In this document: one piece after another, positions 42,713-51,498 of the stretch | How positions within the stretch are numbered: the stretch's first letter is position 1 | Layout: every line of letters begins with the position of its first letter | Source: Maritimibacter sp. | GTDB lineage: Bacteria > Pseudomonadota > Alphaproteobacteria > Rhodobacterales > Rhodobacteraceae | Length of the DNA stretch: 62,906 nt | Direction: 5' to 3' | Assembly (NCBI GenBank): GCA_002701395.1 | Contig: NZVC01000062.1 | Span: 37,818-100,723, forward strand | Program-made: the position numbers and the translations under genes | The notes under the pieces: generated by a model | What the model was told of the DNA's origin: nothing | Seen by the model: only the letters and a program-made list of their open reading frames with translations | The model's database searches: none

Positions 42713-44267
42713 CCGCGATGTGCAGTTCCATCTGCGCCGCTGCGGTCTTCATGAAGAACGCGGCTTCGGGCGTGTCCTCGATCCGTTTCGACAGCCACGT
42801 CTGCACCGCGACCCAGCCCGCCCGCAGGAAGGCGTCGGCGATCTCGAACTGATGCGTGCGGTCGGTGTCGCCCGCGACCGAGGTCGCGAGCGCGTCGAAC
42901 CGGTCAAGCACCGCCAGCCGGGCGTCGTCCCCCGCGCATTCCTGCCGCGCCCGGTCAAGGAACAGCGCCACGGCGGCGCCTTCGTCGGCCAGCGATTGGC
43001 GCAGAAGGAAGTCCTGCGCCTGCATCCCGGTGGTGCCCTCGTAGATGGTGAACACCCGCGCGTCGCGCATGTACTGCTCGGGCGAATAGTCCTTGGTGAA
43101 CCCGGCCCCGCCCAGCACTTGGATCGCTGCGTGGGCGGTGTCGAAGGCCATCTCGCCGCCGAAGTTCTTGATCAGCGGCAGAAGCCACGCGTTCAGACGG
43201 CCCATGTCGGCGTCTTCGTCCGACAGGTCCGCCGTCACCGACGCCTCAAGCAGCGCAAGCCGGAAGATGTCGATCCGCGACTTCATCGCCAGCAGCTGCC
43301 GCTGCACGTCGGGGTGCGAAACGATCGGAACCGCCGCTTCGGTGGGCTTGCCGCCCTGCCGACGCTGTTCGGCGTGTTCGACCGCCACGTCGTAGGCGGC
43401 CAGCGACATGCCCAGCCCCTGCGTCGCGACCGTCAGCCGCATGTGCCGGATCATGGTGAACAGCTGCGCCAGCCCGCGCCCTTCCTGCCCCACCAGACGC
43501 GCGGGGGCGTCGGTGAACTGCAACGCGCAGGTCGGAGAGCCGTGCAGGCCCAGCTTTTCCTCGATCCGCTCGCAGGTCACGCCGGGGCCGCGTTCCACGA
43601 AGAACAGCGACAGGCCGCGGGTGCCGGGCGTGTCGCCGGTGCGGGCCAGCATACAGTGGCCGATGCGGTCGCGGATGTCGTGGTCGCCGAACGAGATCCA
43701 GATCTTCTGGCCCGATACGCGCCAGCCGTCACCGTCCTGCACCGCCTTGGTCCGGATGCGGCCGACGTCGGACCCGGCCTCGGGTTCCGAGATACAGATC
43801 GTCGCGCAGCGTTCCCCGGCGACCAGCGCCGGGACCCAGTCGGATTTCAGGTCGTCGTCCGCCCACGCCGACAGCAAAAGAGCCGCCGCGCGCGACCCGC
43901 CCGCCGACATCATGAACGACGGGCACGCCCGTTCGAACAGCGGGTTCACGGCGGTGAACACCGACAGCGGCATCCCCATGCCGCCCAGCGCCTCGTCGTG
44001 TTCCAAGCCCAGCCAACCGCCTTCCGCCAGCGCGTCGTAGACCGGCAGATAAGCGGGCGGCACCGACACCTTGCCATCCGCAAAGGTCGCGCCGATCCGG
44101 TCCGAGATCGGGTTCAGCGGCGCCACCTGCCCTTCGGCCAGCTTCGCGGCCTCGGTCAGGATCGCGTCCAGCGTCTCGGTGTCGATCACGTCTCCGGCCA
44201 CGCGGGGCCAGTCGGGGGTGACCGCCAAGGCGGAAAGCATGGCGGCGGCATTGTCGGCGTAGGTCAT
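42702..44267 (-). CDS. Acyl-CoA dehydrogenase
   Basis: 521 residues. FAD-dependent dehydrogenation of an acyl-CoA at C2-C3. FAD/substrate loops in CISEPEAGSDVG and VSGQKIWISFGDHD; the catalytic base Glu is in FTIYEGTTGMQAQDF; a C-terminal extension beyond the core fits the longer FadE-like group. Start ATG 44267 overlaps the TRAP permease stop by ATGA; upstream extension lies inside that gene. Last gene of the eight-gene-cluster minus-strand unit. By context it may dehydrogenate a phenylpropanoyl-CoA for the crotonase, but substrate is inferred. Confidence 0.92.
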   Translation of the reverse strand: MTYADNAAAMLSALAVTPDWPRVAGDVIDTETLDAILTEAAKLAEGQVAPLNPISDRIGATFADGKVSVPPAYLPVYDALAEGGWLGLEHDEALGGMGMPLSVFTAVNPLFERACPSFMMSAGGSRAAALLLSAWADDDLKSDWVPALVAGERCATICISEPEAGSDVGRIRTKAVQDGDGWRVSGQKIWISFGDHDIRDRIGHCMLARTGDTPGTRGLSLFFVERGPGVTCERIEEKLGLHGSPTCALQFTDAPARLVGQEGRGLAQLFTMIRHMRLTVATQGLGMSLAAYDVAVEHAEQRRQGGKPTEAAVPIVSHPDVQRQLLAMKSRIDIFRLALLEASVTADLSDEDADMGRLNAWLLPLIKNFGGEMAFDTAHAAIQVLGGAGFTKDYSPEQYMRDARVFTIYEGTTGMQAQDFLLRQSLADEGAAVALFLDRARQECAGDDARLAVLDRFDALATSVAGDTDRTHQFEIADAFLRAGWVAVQTWLSKRIEDTPEAAFFMKTAAAQMELHIAAAG

Positions 44268-45565
44268 AGGAATCCCGGCAGGAAAAGAATGAGAGCGGGG
44301 AACGCGATGCAGATCGCGACCACCACGATGTCGGCGATGAGGAAGGGGATGACCCCCTTGAAGATCTGAAGGACGGATACGTATTCGCTGGCGACGTTGC
44401 GGATGACGAAGACGTTCAGGCCGACGGGCGGCGTGATCATTCCGATCTCCAGCAGCTTGACCACCAGCACGCCGAACCAGATCAGGTCGATCCCCTCGGC
44501 GCGGAAAATCGGCAGCAGCACCGGCAGCGTGACCAGCAGCGCACCGAACGGTTCCATGAACATGCCCAGCACAAGGTACAGGACCACGACGATCAGCATC
44601 AGGTGGAAATACGACATCTCGGACCCGCTGACGGCGGACGAGATGAAGTTGGTCAGCCCGGACAGCCCGAGAAAGCGGGTGAACATCGCGGCGCCGACAC
44701 CGATGATGAAGAGCGACGCGGCGGTCATCAGCGCCTCGATCATCGACTGGCGGAAAATCCCGAAGGTCAGGCGCCGCGTGGCGAACGAGATCACGATGGA
44801 CCCCAGCGCGCCGACGGCGCCGGCCTCGGTCGCGGTGAAGATGCCCGAGAACAGGCCACCGAACACCACCACCATCAACAGCAGCACCGGCCAGATGTTC
44901 AGCACCGCCTTCAGCGTGTCGACGTCGCCCACGTCCAGCGGGCGCGGCGGCGCGATGTCGGGGCGGCGCCAGCAGGTCAGCAGCACGACAATGGAATAGG
45001 ACACGGCGGTCAGCAGCCCGATGGTCACGCCCCCGACGAACACCTTGGTGACCGAGGTCTCCGCGAACACGCCGTAGACGATCATCAGGATCGACGGCGG
45101 GATCAGCGCGCCGATGGTGCCGCCCGCCGCAATGGCGCCGGACGCGAAGCTGGGCGAATAGCCGGACTTCACCATCTCGGGGATCGCGATACGGCCCATC
45201 GCGGCGGCGGTCGCCAACGAAGACCCGCACACGGCGGCAAAGCCGGAACAGGCGAAAATCGAAGAGATCGCCAGCGCGCCGGGGATCTTCCGCAGCACGG
45301 CTTTCGCAGCCTCGAACAGACCAGCGGTCAGACCCGCGTGATAGGACACAAAGCCCATCAGCAGGAACATCGGCACCGCCGACAGGGTCCAGTTCGCAAC
45401 GAAGCTGTGCGGCGTGTTCGACAGGATGCCGATGGCGGGGGCAAGGCCCAGCATCTTGGCGGTGCCGCCAAAGGACACCGCGACCAGCGCCAGCGCCACG
45501 GGCACCCGCAGGGCCAGCAGCAGGAACAGGATGCCAACGCCAAGAAAACCGGTTTCGACGCTCAT
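44264..45565 (-). CDS. TRAP transporter large permease (DctM)
   Basis: 433 residues, twelve or so helices. DctM family: SGFAAVCGSSLATAAAMGRIAIPEM and AAGGTIGALIPPSI are the conserved helical hairpin regions, and EIGMITPPVGLNVFVIRN lies near the end. Sodium-driven import of organic acids with the DctQ and DctP partners directly upstream. Start ATG 45565 overlaps the dctQ stop (ATGA). Confidence 0.95.
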   Translation of the reverse strand: MSVETGFLGVGILFLLLALRVPVALALVAVSFGGTAKMLGLAPAIGILSNTPHSFVANWTLSAVPMFLLMGFVSYHAGLTAGLFEAAKAVLRKIPGALAISSIFACSGFAAVCGSSLATAAAMGRIAIPEMVKSGYSPSFASGAIAAGGTIGALIPPSILMIVYGVFAETSVTKVFVGGVTIGLLTAVSYSIVVLLTCWRRPDIAPPRPLDVGDVDTLKAVLNIWPVLLLMVVVFGGLFSGIFTATEAGAVGALGSIVISFATRRLTFGIFRQSMIEALMTAASLFIIGVGAAMFTRFLGLSGLTNFISSAVSGSEMSYFHLMLIVVVLYLVLGMFMEPFGALLVTLPVLLPIFRAEGIDLIWFGVLVVKLLEIGMITPPVGLNVFVIRNVASEYVSVLQIFKGVIPFLIADIVVVAICIAFPALILFLPGFL

Positions 45566-46065
45566 TTCGCGGCCTCCTGCTTTGCGGTGTCGGGAGCGAT
45601 CAGGCGCAGCCCCGTCACCAGCGCCGCGATGCCGAAGCCCGCGGGCAGGATGAAATAGCCGGGCCATGTCACCAGCCGGGTGGACTGCGACATCACGAAG
45701 GTGCCCGTGTCGAAGTTCTTCAGCGCGGTCTGCAGCGTGACCCAGAACAGCGCGGCGTAGATCAGCGTGGACAACAGCGCCACAAGCCAGTCGGACACTT
45801 TGGTCATGCCCGGGCTCATCAGCCCTTCCATGATCTCGACCTGCACCATCCCGCCCGAGCGTTCGACCCACGCCAGCGGGATGAACGCCAAGGCGACCAT
45901 GTAATAGTGGGTCACGATCTCGAACGTCGCCGGGATCGGCGTGTTGGTGAGGTTGCGCATCGCGACATCGGCGACGACGTGCAGCATCAGGGCGATCACC
46001 GCCACCGCGCCGATCAGGGCAAGGCCGGAAAGGGCGATGTCGCGCAGTCTAAGAATGGCTTGCAT
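45562..46065 (-). CDS. TRAP transporter small permease (DctQ)
   Basis: 167 residues with four membrane helices. DctQ signature MRNLTNTPIPATFEIVTHYY and AWVERSGGMVQVEI. Bridges the periplasmic receptor and DctM. Translationally coupled to the large permease and 66 bp from dctP. Confidence 0.92.
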   Translation of the reverse strand: MQAILRLRDIALSGLALIGAVAVIALMLHVVADVAMRNLTNTPIPATFEIVTHYYMVALAFIPLAWVERSGGMVQVEIMEGLMSPGMTKVSDWLVALLSTLIYAALFWVTLQTALKNFDTGTFVMSQSTRLVTWPGYFILPAGFGIAALVTGLRLIAPDTAKQEAAK

Positions 46066-46131
46066 GGCTGGTCTCGGGTGACGGAATCCGGACGGGTGTC
46101 CGGGCGCGGAAGGGCGCCCGGACGATGCGCC

Positions 46132-47259
46132 TTACATGGCGGTGCCGTAAGTGGCGTAGTCGACCTTGTCCCAGACCTCGGCCTGGATCCTCTCGGCCAT
46201 CGCCACCGGATCGTTGTCGACCTCTTCGGCCACCGCGGTCCACTTGTCGACAAGTTCAAGGAACTGCGCGATGCGCTCTTCACCGTCCTCGATGCCGAAG
46301 TTCGAGCTGGCAAGATCTGCCGCCGTGACGGGTTCGGTCGCGATGAACTCTTGGATCGCCTCGACCAGCGACGGATCGGGCTCGACGAACTCGATACCGG
46401 CCTCCTTGGCGGCTTCCTCGGCCTCGGCGGGCATGGTGGCGGCCCAGCGGTGCGTGAAGTCGGTGTTGGCGCGGTTCGCGGCGCGGACCATCGCGGCGCG
46501 ATCCTCGGGCGACAGATCATCCCACGTCATGGTCGAGGTCGCGAAGTTCGACGTCGACTGGTACATGCCCATCGGCACGTAGGTGACGTAATCGATCACC
46601 TCGACCATCCGGAACGAGATCAGGTCGGCGATCGAGGCCATCGTGCCGTCGATGACGCCTTGGCTGACGGCTTCGAACTGGTCGAACACCGACATCTGGG
46701 CGGGCACGGCGCCGAAGTGTTCGGCAAAGCGGCCCCACGGCGCACCGCCCGACCGCAGGCGCAGGCCCTGCAGGTCTTCGGCGGTTTTCACCGGTTTGGT
46801 CGACAGGATCTCGTACAGGTCCGACGCGCCCGAGCCGAGGAACACGATGCCGAAGTCGCGCATCTCTTTCTGGCACTCTTCGCAGAACACCATGTACTCG
46901 GTCACGGCAGCGGCGGTGGCCTGACTGTTGGTGCCCATCAGCGACAGCTCGCCGGTCAGCGCCATGTTCGGGAAGTCGGCGGGGAAGTACAGCGGCAGCA
47001 GGTTGCCAACCTCGGCGATCTGGCTTTGCAGCGCGTCCTTCATCTGGCCAAGGCTGACCACCTCGGGGCCGATGATGGTGCCGGTCAGGCGGCCATCGCT
47101 TTCTTCGGGCAGGTACTTGGCGAAGTTGGTGTACATCACCCCGTTCGCCGGGTGCGCCGGCGGAGCGGCCGGAGCAAGGCGCAGGTCGCGTGCCTCGGCG
47201 GCGACACCCAGCGTGGCGGCAAGCGCCAGACCGGTCGTCAGTGTCTTGAAGTTAAGCAT
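46132..47259 (-). CDS. TRAP transporter substrate-binding protein (DctP)
   Basis: 375 residues with signal peptide (MLNFKTLTTGLALAATLGVAAEA). Periplasmic receptor; SLMGTNSQATAAAVTEYMVF and LRLRSGGAPWGRFAEHFGAVP contain the Arg expected to bind a carboxylate. Belongs to the broader DctP/7-type group; ligand probably an aromatic or other carboxylic acid by context. GGGAGGAG before ATG 47259. The gap to the amidohydrolase is 46 bp. Confidence 0.93.
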   Translation of the reverse strand: MLNFKTLTTGLALAATLGVAAEARDLRLAPAAPPAHPANGVMYTNFAKYLPEESDGRLTGTIIGPEVVSLGQMKDALQSQIAEVGNLLPLYFPADFPNMALTGELSLMGTNSQATAAAVTEYMVFCEECQKEMRDFGIVFLGSGASDLYEILSTKPVKTAEDLQGLRLRSGGAPWGRFAEHFGAVPAQMSVFDQFEAVSQGVIDGTMASIADLISFRMVEVIDYVTYVPMGMYQSTSNFATSTMTWDDLSPEDRAAMVRAANRANTDFTHRWAATMPAEAEEAAKEAGIEFVEPDPSLVEAIQEFIATEPVTAADLASSNFGIEDGEERIAQFLELVDKWTAVAEEVDNDPVAMAERIQAEVWDKVDYATYGTAM

Positions 47260-47305
47260 GGATCTCCTCCCTGATGATCCGCCCGTACCCAGTGCCGGTG
47301 ATGCC

Positions 47306-48184
47306 CTAGATGTTCAGCAACCGGCGCGCGTTGTCCTTCAGGATGAGCGGGCGAACCTCGTCCCTGAAGGGCGCATTCTCGAAATCCGACAGCCAGCGGT
47401 CCGGCGTGATCGCCGGCCAGTCCGAGCCGAACAGGACCTTTTTCTTGATCAGCGAGTTCGCGTATTTCACCAGAATCTCGGGGAAATACTTCGGCGACCA
47501 GCCGCTGAGGTCGATGTAGACGTTGGGCTTGTGCTGGCAGACCGCCAGCGCCTCTTCCTGCCAAGGGAAGGCAGGGTGGGCCATGATGATCTTCAGGTCC
47601 GGGAAGTCCGCCGCGACGTCGTCGATCGCCATCGGGTTGGAATACTTCAGCCGCATCCCCATGCCGCCCGGCATCCCCGATCCGACGCCGGTCTGACCGG
47701 TGTGGAACAGGGCGATCTTGCCCTCGTCCTGGATCGCTTCGTAGATCGGGTAGAACTGGCGCTCGTTCGGCCAGAAGCCCTGCATCGTCGGGTGGAACTT
47801 GAAGCCGTAGACGCCAAAGTCGCGGCACAGGCGGCGGATCTCGCGGATGCCGGCCTTGCCCTTCCACGGATCGACCGAGGCGAACGGGATCAGGATGTCG
47901 CTGTTCTCGGCACAGATCTCGGCGACGTCCTCGTTGGAATAGCGGCGAAACCCGGTTTCACGCTCGGCGTCGACGGGGAAGATCACCGCACCGATCTTGC
48001 GCTCGCGGAAATAGTCCGCCGTCTGCTGCACCGAAGGCAGCATCCCGTCCTTGCCGGCGGGGTTGCGGAAATAGTTCGCCATGCCCGCCTGAAATTCGTC
48101 GTACCCGTCGTCGCGATGGCCGCAGCAGGGCTCTTCGGCGTGGGTGTGAATGTCGATGGCGATCAGGTCATCGGCGTTGATCAT
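47306..48184 (-). CDS. Amidohydrolase/ACMSD-like metal-dependent hydrolase or decarboxylase
   Basis: 292 residues of the amidohydrolase-2 family. Metal motif DIHTHAEE at the N-terminus, then GFKFHPTMQGFWP, FHTGQTG, IMAHPAFPWQ and LFGSDWPAITP with the last Asp. Family members include aromatic decarboxylases (ACMSD, 2,6-dihydroxybenzoate, 5-carboxyvanillate) and lactone hydrolases. Start ATG 48184 has AGGAG; the frame reaches 48223 but the extra residues look non-coding. Placed between the MarR regulator and the TRAP genes, so a step in aromatic acid breakdown is likely. Confidence 0.87.
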   Translation of the reverse strand: MINADDLIAIDIHTHAEEPCCGHRDDGYDEFQAGMANYFRNPAGKDGMLPSVQQTADYFRERKIGAVIFPVDAERETGFRRYSNEDVAEICAENSDILIPFASVDPWKGKAGIREIRRLCRDFGVYGFKFHPTMQGFWPNERQFYPIYEAIQDEGKIALFHTGQTGVGSGMPGGMGMRLKYSNPMAIDDVAADFPDLKIIMAHPAFPWQEEALAVCQHKPNVYIDLSGWSPKYFPEILVKYANSLIKKKVLFGSDWPAITPDRWLSDFENAPFRDEVRPLILKDNARRLLNI

Positions 48185-48209
48185 CTGTCTGTCTCCTCCC
48201 CGACCTTCG

Positions 48210-48680
48210 TCAGGTGTCGTCAATTCCAGTCAGTTTGCCGAGAAGCTGCATCAGCGTGGCAAACTCTGCATCCGTCAGGTTCAGGCGTTCCGCCTGATGA
48301 AACTCGAGAAAGGCCTGTTTGTGCGACTGCACGAAGGCCTCTCCCTTATCCGTCAGCGACAGGCGCACCGAGCGCCGGTCGTGGTCAAGCACGTTGCGCT
48401 GGACGTAGCCCGCTTCGACCATGCGGTGCACCAGCTTGGTCATGTGCGCCGGCTTGATGCGCAGGCGCGCGGCGATCGTACCCTGCCGCAGGCCCGGGTT
48501 CAGCCCGACGACCCACAGCACGGTGAATTCCCCCGGCTTCAGGCCCTGGCTGGCCAGCCGCTGGAAGAACAGGTCGAAGCTTTGCAGCTGCGCGATGCGC
48601 AGAAGGAAGCCGACCGACTGGCCAAGCTCGCCGAAGCGGATGGTGTCCTCGTCCACCGCGCCGACGGGCTGGACGTTCAT
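48210..48680 (-). CDS. MarR-family transcriptional regulator
   Basis: 156 residues. Winged helix with LRQGTIAARLRIKPAHMTKLVHRMVEAGYVQRN as recognition region (in parts) and DHDRRSVRLSLTDKGEAF as wing. Overlaps the crotonase stop-start by ATGA. In p-coumarate clusters of other alphaproteobacteria a MarR protein (CouR type) represses until the aromatic acyl-CoA is formed; this gene is in the matching position, so a similar role is inferred. Probable target: the divergent region 49457-49592. Confidence 0.92.
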   Translation of the reverse strand: MNVQPVGAVDEDTIRFGELGQSVGFLLRIAQLQSFDLFFQRLASQGLKPGEFTVLWVVGLNPGLRQGTIAARLRIKPAHMTKLVHRMVEAGYVQRNVLDHDRRSVRLSLTDKGEAFVQSHKQAFLEFHQAERLNLTDAEFATLMQLLGKLTGIDDT

Positions 48681-49456
48681 TTCTTCTCGTCCGGGCGGCC
48701 CACCTTGCCGACCTTCTTCTGAAGGAAGGCCTGCAGCCGTGCTTCGGCCTCGGGCGTGGTGGCCGCGAAAGAGGCAATGAAGCTTTCCACGAACAGCCCG
48801 TCATCCGCCGACATGTCCTGAATGCGCGGCAGTGCCTGGATGATGGCATAGTTCGAGAATTCGGCGTTCGACGCGGCGCGGCCCGCAAGTTCCACCGCCT
48901 TCTCCAGCGCCTCGCCCTCGGGCACGACGTATTGGACGATATTCCAGCGTTCGGCGGTGTCCGCATCGACGGACCGGCCGGTCAGCATCAGATCGGTCAT
49001 CCGCGCCTGCCCCATCAGCCGCGCGGTCCGCACCGAGGCGCCGCCGCCGACATAGATGCCGCGCTGGCCTTCCGGCAGCGCGAAAAACGCGGTGGCGTCC
49101 GCAACCCGGACGTGGGTGGACGACGCAAGCTCCAGCCCGCCGCCCACGACGGCGCCGTGCAGCGCCGAGAACCACGGCAGCTTGCCACGTTCGATCCGCC
49201 CGAACACTTCGTGCCAGCGGCGCGACCCGTGGACACCCTCGAACGCGGTCTTCTGGACGTGCTCTGCAAGGTCGAGACCGGCGCAGAAATGCGGGCCGTG
49301 GCCGTAGATGACGCCAGCCTTCGCCTCGCCATTGGCGCGGGTGATGACGGTATCGAGTTCCTCGATGAACGCGTCCGAGATGGCGTTGCGCTTGTCGGGG
49401 CGATTCAGCCCGATCAGCGCGACATCGCCGCGCAGTTCATAGTCCAGGTACTTCAT
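48677..49456 (-). CDS. Enoyl-CoA hydratase/isomerase family protein (crotonase)
   Basis: 259 residues. Oxyanion-hole segments HFCAGLDLAEH and GAVVGGGLELASS; the two catalytic Glu of hydratases appear present (GGGLELA and FALPEGQRG). With the divergent feruloyl-CoA-synthetase-like ligase it could hydrate, and perhaps cleave, a hydroxycinnamoyl-CoA. The lyase versus plain hydratase question cannot be decided from motifs. Start ATG 49456 with AAGGA; first gene of the minus-strand operon. Confidence 0.9.
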   Translation of the reverse strand: MKYLDYELRGDVALIGLNRPDKRNAISDAFIEELDTVITRANGEAKAGVIYGHGPHFCAGLDLAEHVQKTAFEGVHGSRRWHEVFGRIERGKLPWFSALHGAVVGGGLELASSTHVRVADATAFFALPEGQRGIYVGGGASVRTARLMGQARMTDLMLTGRSVDADTAERWNIVQYVVPEGEALEKAVELAGRAASNAEFSNYAIIQALPRIQDMSADDGLFVESFIASFAATTPEAEARLQAFLQKKVGKVGRPDEKK

Positions 49457-49592
49457 GCGATCCTTCGTCCTCCCCAGTTCGGCAACAGTCCGACAACTGA
49501 AACTCGTCGGCACATTTTACGCGAGTCGCCGCAATTTCACTATCCGTGGAAAATGTTTTTATGTAAACTAAATTCTGAAGAGGGAGGAGCGC
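49457..49592. promoter_or_regulatory. Divergent control region of the aromatic-type catabolic cluster
   Basis: 136 bp, AT-rich on the right side. An imperfect 15-bp palindrome TTTATGTAAACTAAA (49558-49572) lies just before the ligase ribosome site AGGGAGGAG; a further inverted pair ACATTTT (49513) and AAAATGT (49549) brackets the centre. Likely binding region of the MarR regulator encoded two genes away. Confidence 0.45.
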
Positions 49593-51425
49593 ATGACCGA
49601 ATCAAGCCTGCGCAGTGTCGAACTGTGGGACGCCGAAGTCGAATGGGAGAAGCGCGACGATGGCAGCATCCTCGTGTGGCAGAAAGGGGAACTGAACCCC
49701 TACCCTGACCGCATGTCGGACCGGATCAAGCATTGGGCGGAAACCGCCCCGGACCGGACCTGGATGGCCGAGCGTGGCCCCGACACACAGTGGTACCGCG
49801 TCAGCTATGCCCAGCTTCTTGCCGACATCCGCGCCATCGGACAGGTGCTGCTGGACCTCGGCCTGTCGGAAGAACGCCCGCTGCTGATCCTGTCGGGCAA
49901 TTCCATCGCCCACGCCGTGATGGCGCTTGGCGCGCAGTATGTCGGCGTCCCGTCTGCTGCAATCGCGCCCGCTTATGCGCTGGTGTCGGACGGCTATGAG
50001 AAACTGAAGTCGGTCCGCGACCAGATCACGCCGGGTGCGGTCTTTGCCGAAAACATGGAACGCTTCGCCCCCGCCGTCGATGCGGTGATGCCGGACCTTC
50101 CCCGCCTTGGGGTCGAGGGCGACGGGCTGGCCCTGTCGTGGGAAGACGTGCTGGACACCACGCCCACGGACGCCGTCGAGGCCGCGAATGCCGCCACCGG
50201 CCCGGACACCGTGGCAAAGTTCGTCTTCACCTCGGGGACCACGGGCAATCCGAAGGCTGTGACCACCACCCAGCGGATGCTGTGTTCCAATCAAGAGATC
50301 GTGGCCGACTGCTTCCGCTATTTCCGAACCGAACCACCGGTGCTGCTGGACTGGGCGCCGTGGAACCACGTCGCCGCCGGCAACAAGGTGTTCAACATGT
50401 GCATCTACCACGGCGGCACCTACTATCTTGACGGCGGCAAGCCCGCGCCGGGCGCCATCGACCTGACGATCCGCAACCTTCTGGACGTCTCGCCCAACTG
50501 GTACTTCAACGTCCCCGTCGGCTACGAAATGCTGGTCCACGCGATGAAGGAGAACGAAGAGCTTCGGAAATCCTTCTTCAAGAATCTCAAGCTGATGATG
50601 TACGCTGGCGCGGCGATGGCCGAACACACATGGGCCGACCTTGACCGCCTGGCGATCGAAACCACGGGCGAGCGTGTTCTGCTGGCAACCGGGCTGGGCT
50701 CGACCGAGACGGCGCCCTTCGCCTTCTTCTGCACCGAGCCGCAGGACAAACCCGGCAACATCGGCATCCCCTCGCGCGAGGTGGTGCTGAAGCTGGTCCC
50801 GAACGAGGGCAAGTGGGAAGCGCGGGTCAAAAGCCCGTCGATCACGCCGGGCTACTGGCGCGACCCGAAGACCTCGGCCGAGCATTTCGACGAGGAAGGC
50901 TTCTATCTGATGGGCGACGCGCTGCGCTTCGCCGACCCGGACGACCCGTCCAAGGGCTTTTTCTTCGACGGGCGCGTGGCCGAGAACTTCAAGCTGGCGA
51001 CCGGCACCTGGGTTTCCGTTGGCACCCTGCGCGCCAAGCTGACGGACGCGCTTGGCGGGCTGGCGCGCGACGTGGTCATCGTTGGCGAGGGGCATGAAAG
51101 CCTTGGCGCGATGCTGGTGCCGTTCCGCCCGGCCATCGAGAAGATCGTCGACGGCGGGGCGTCGATGGATGACGAAACCCTGTTCAACCACCCCACCCTG
51201 CGCCGCGAGATCGCGACGCGGCTCGCCACCTACAACAAGACGGCAACCGGATCGTCGATGCGGATTCCGCAGGTCATCGTGATGACCGATCCGCTGAACC
51301 TTGACCGGGGCGAAGTCACCGACAAGGGCTCGGTCAACCAGCGCGCCGTTCTGCGCAATCACGCCGAGTTCGCGATGACCCTCTACACCGACGACGACCA
51401 CGTCATCTTCTCGGGTCAGGGCTGA
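49593..51425 (+). CDS. Feruloyl-CoA synthetase-like AMP-dependent ligase
   Basis: 610 residues. Adenylate-forming enzyme: P-loop-like FTSGTTGNPKAV, TGLGSTETAP, and YLMGDALRFADP with the hinge; the substrate pocket and length fit the feruloyl-CoA synthetase subgroup of acid-CoA ligases rather than acetyl-CoA synthetases. Would activate hydroxycinnamic or related aryl acids with CoA and ATP. AGGGAGGAG before ATG 49593. Divergent from the crotonase operon; a terminator follows. Confidence 0.88.
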   Translation: MTESSLRSVELWDAEVEWEKRDDGSILVWQKGELNPYPDRMSDRIKHWAETAPDRTWMAERGPDTQWYRVSYAQLLADIRAIGQVLLDLGLSEERPLLILSGNSIAHAVMALGAQYVGVPSAAIAPAYALVSDGYEKLKSVRDQITPGAVFAENMERFAPAVDAVMPDLPRLGVEGDGLALSWEDVLDTTPTDAVEAANAATGPDTVAKFVFTSGTTGNPKAVTTTQRMLCSNQEIVADCFRYFRTEPPVLLDWAPWNHVAAGNKVFNMCIYHGGTYYLDGGKPAPGAIDLTIRNLLDVSPNWYFNVPVGYEMLVHAMKENEELRKSFFKNLKLMMYAGAAMAEHTWADLDRLAIETTGERVLLATGLGSTETAPFAFFCTEPQDKPGNIGIPSREVVLKLVPNEGKWEARVKSPSITPGYWRDPKTSAEHFDEEGFYLMGDALRFADPDDPSKGFFFDGRVAENFKLATGTWVSVGTLRAKLTDALGGLARDVVIVGEGHESLGAMLVPFRPAIEKIVDGGASMDDETLFNHPTLRREIATRLATYNKTATGSSMRIPQVIVMTDPLNLDRGEVTDKGSVNQRAVLRNHAEFAMTLYTDDDHVIFSGQG

Positions 51426-51433
51426 ACCCAGCC

Positions 51434-51462
51434 GCGGCCGGCAGTCTGCTGTCGGCCGCTAT
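51434..51462 (+). terminator. Terminator after the ligase gene
   Basis: 11-bp stem (GCGGCCG-G-CAG with CTG-T-CGGCCGC, one G-T pair), loop TCTG, followed by TATT. Confidence 0.65.
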
Positions 51463-51498
51463 TGACGTCGCTTCTCTTTCAAGGTCTGAGTGCCGCGC

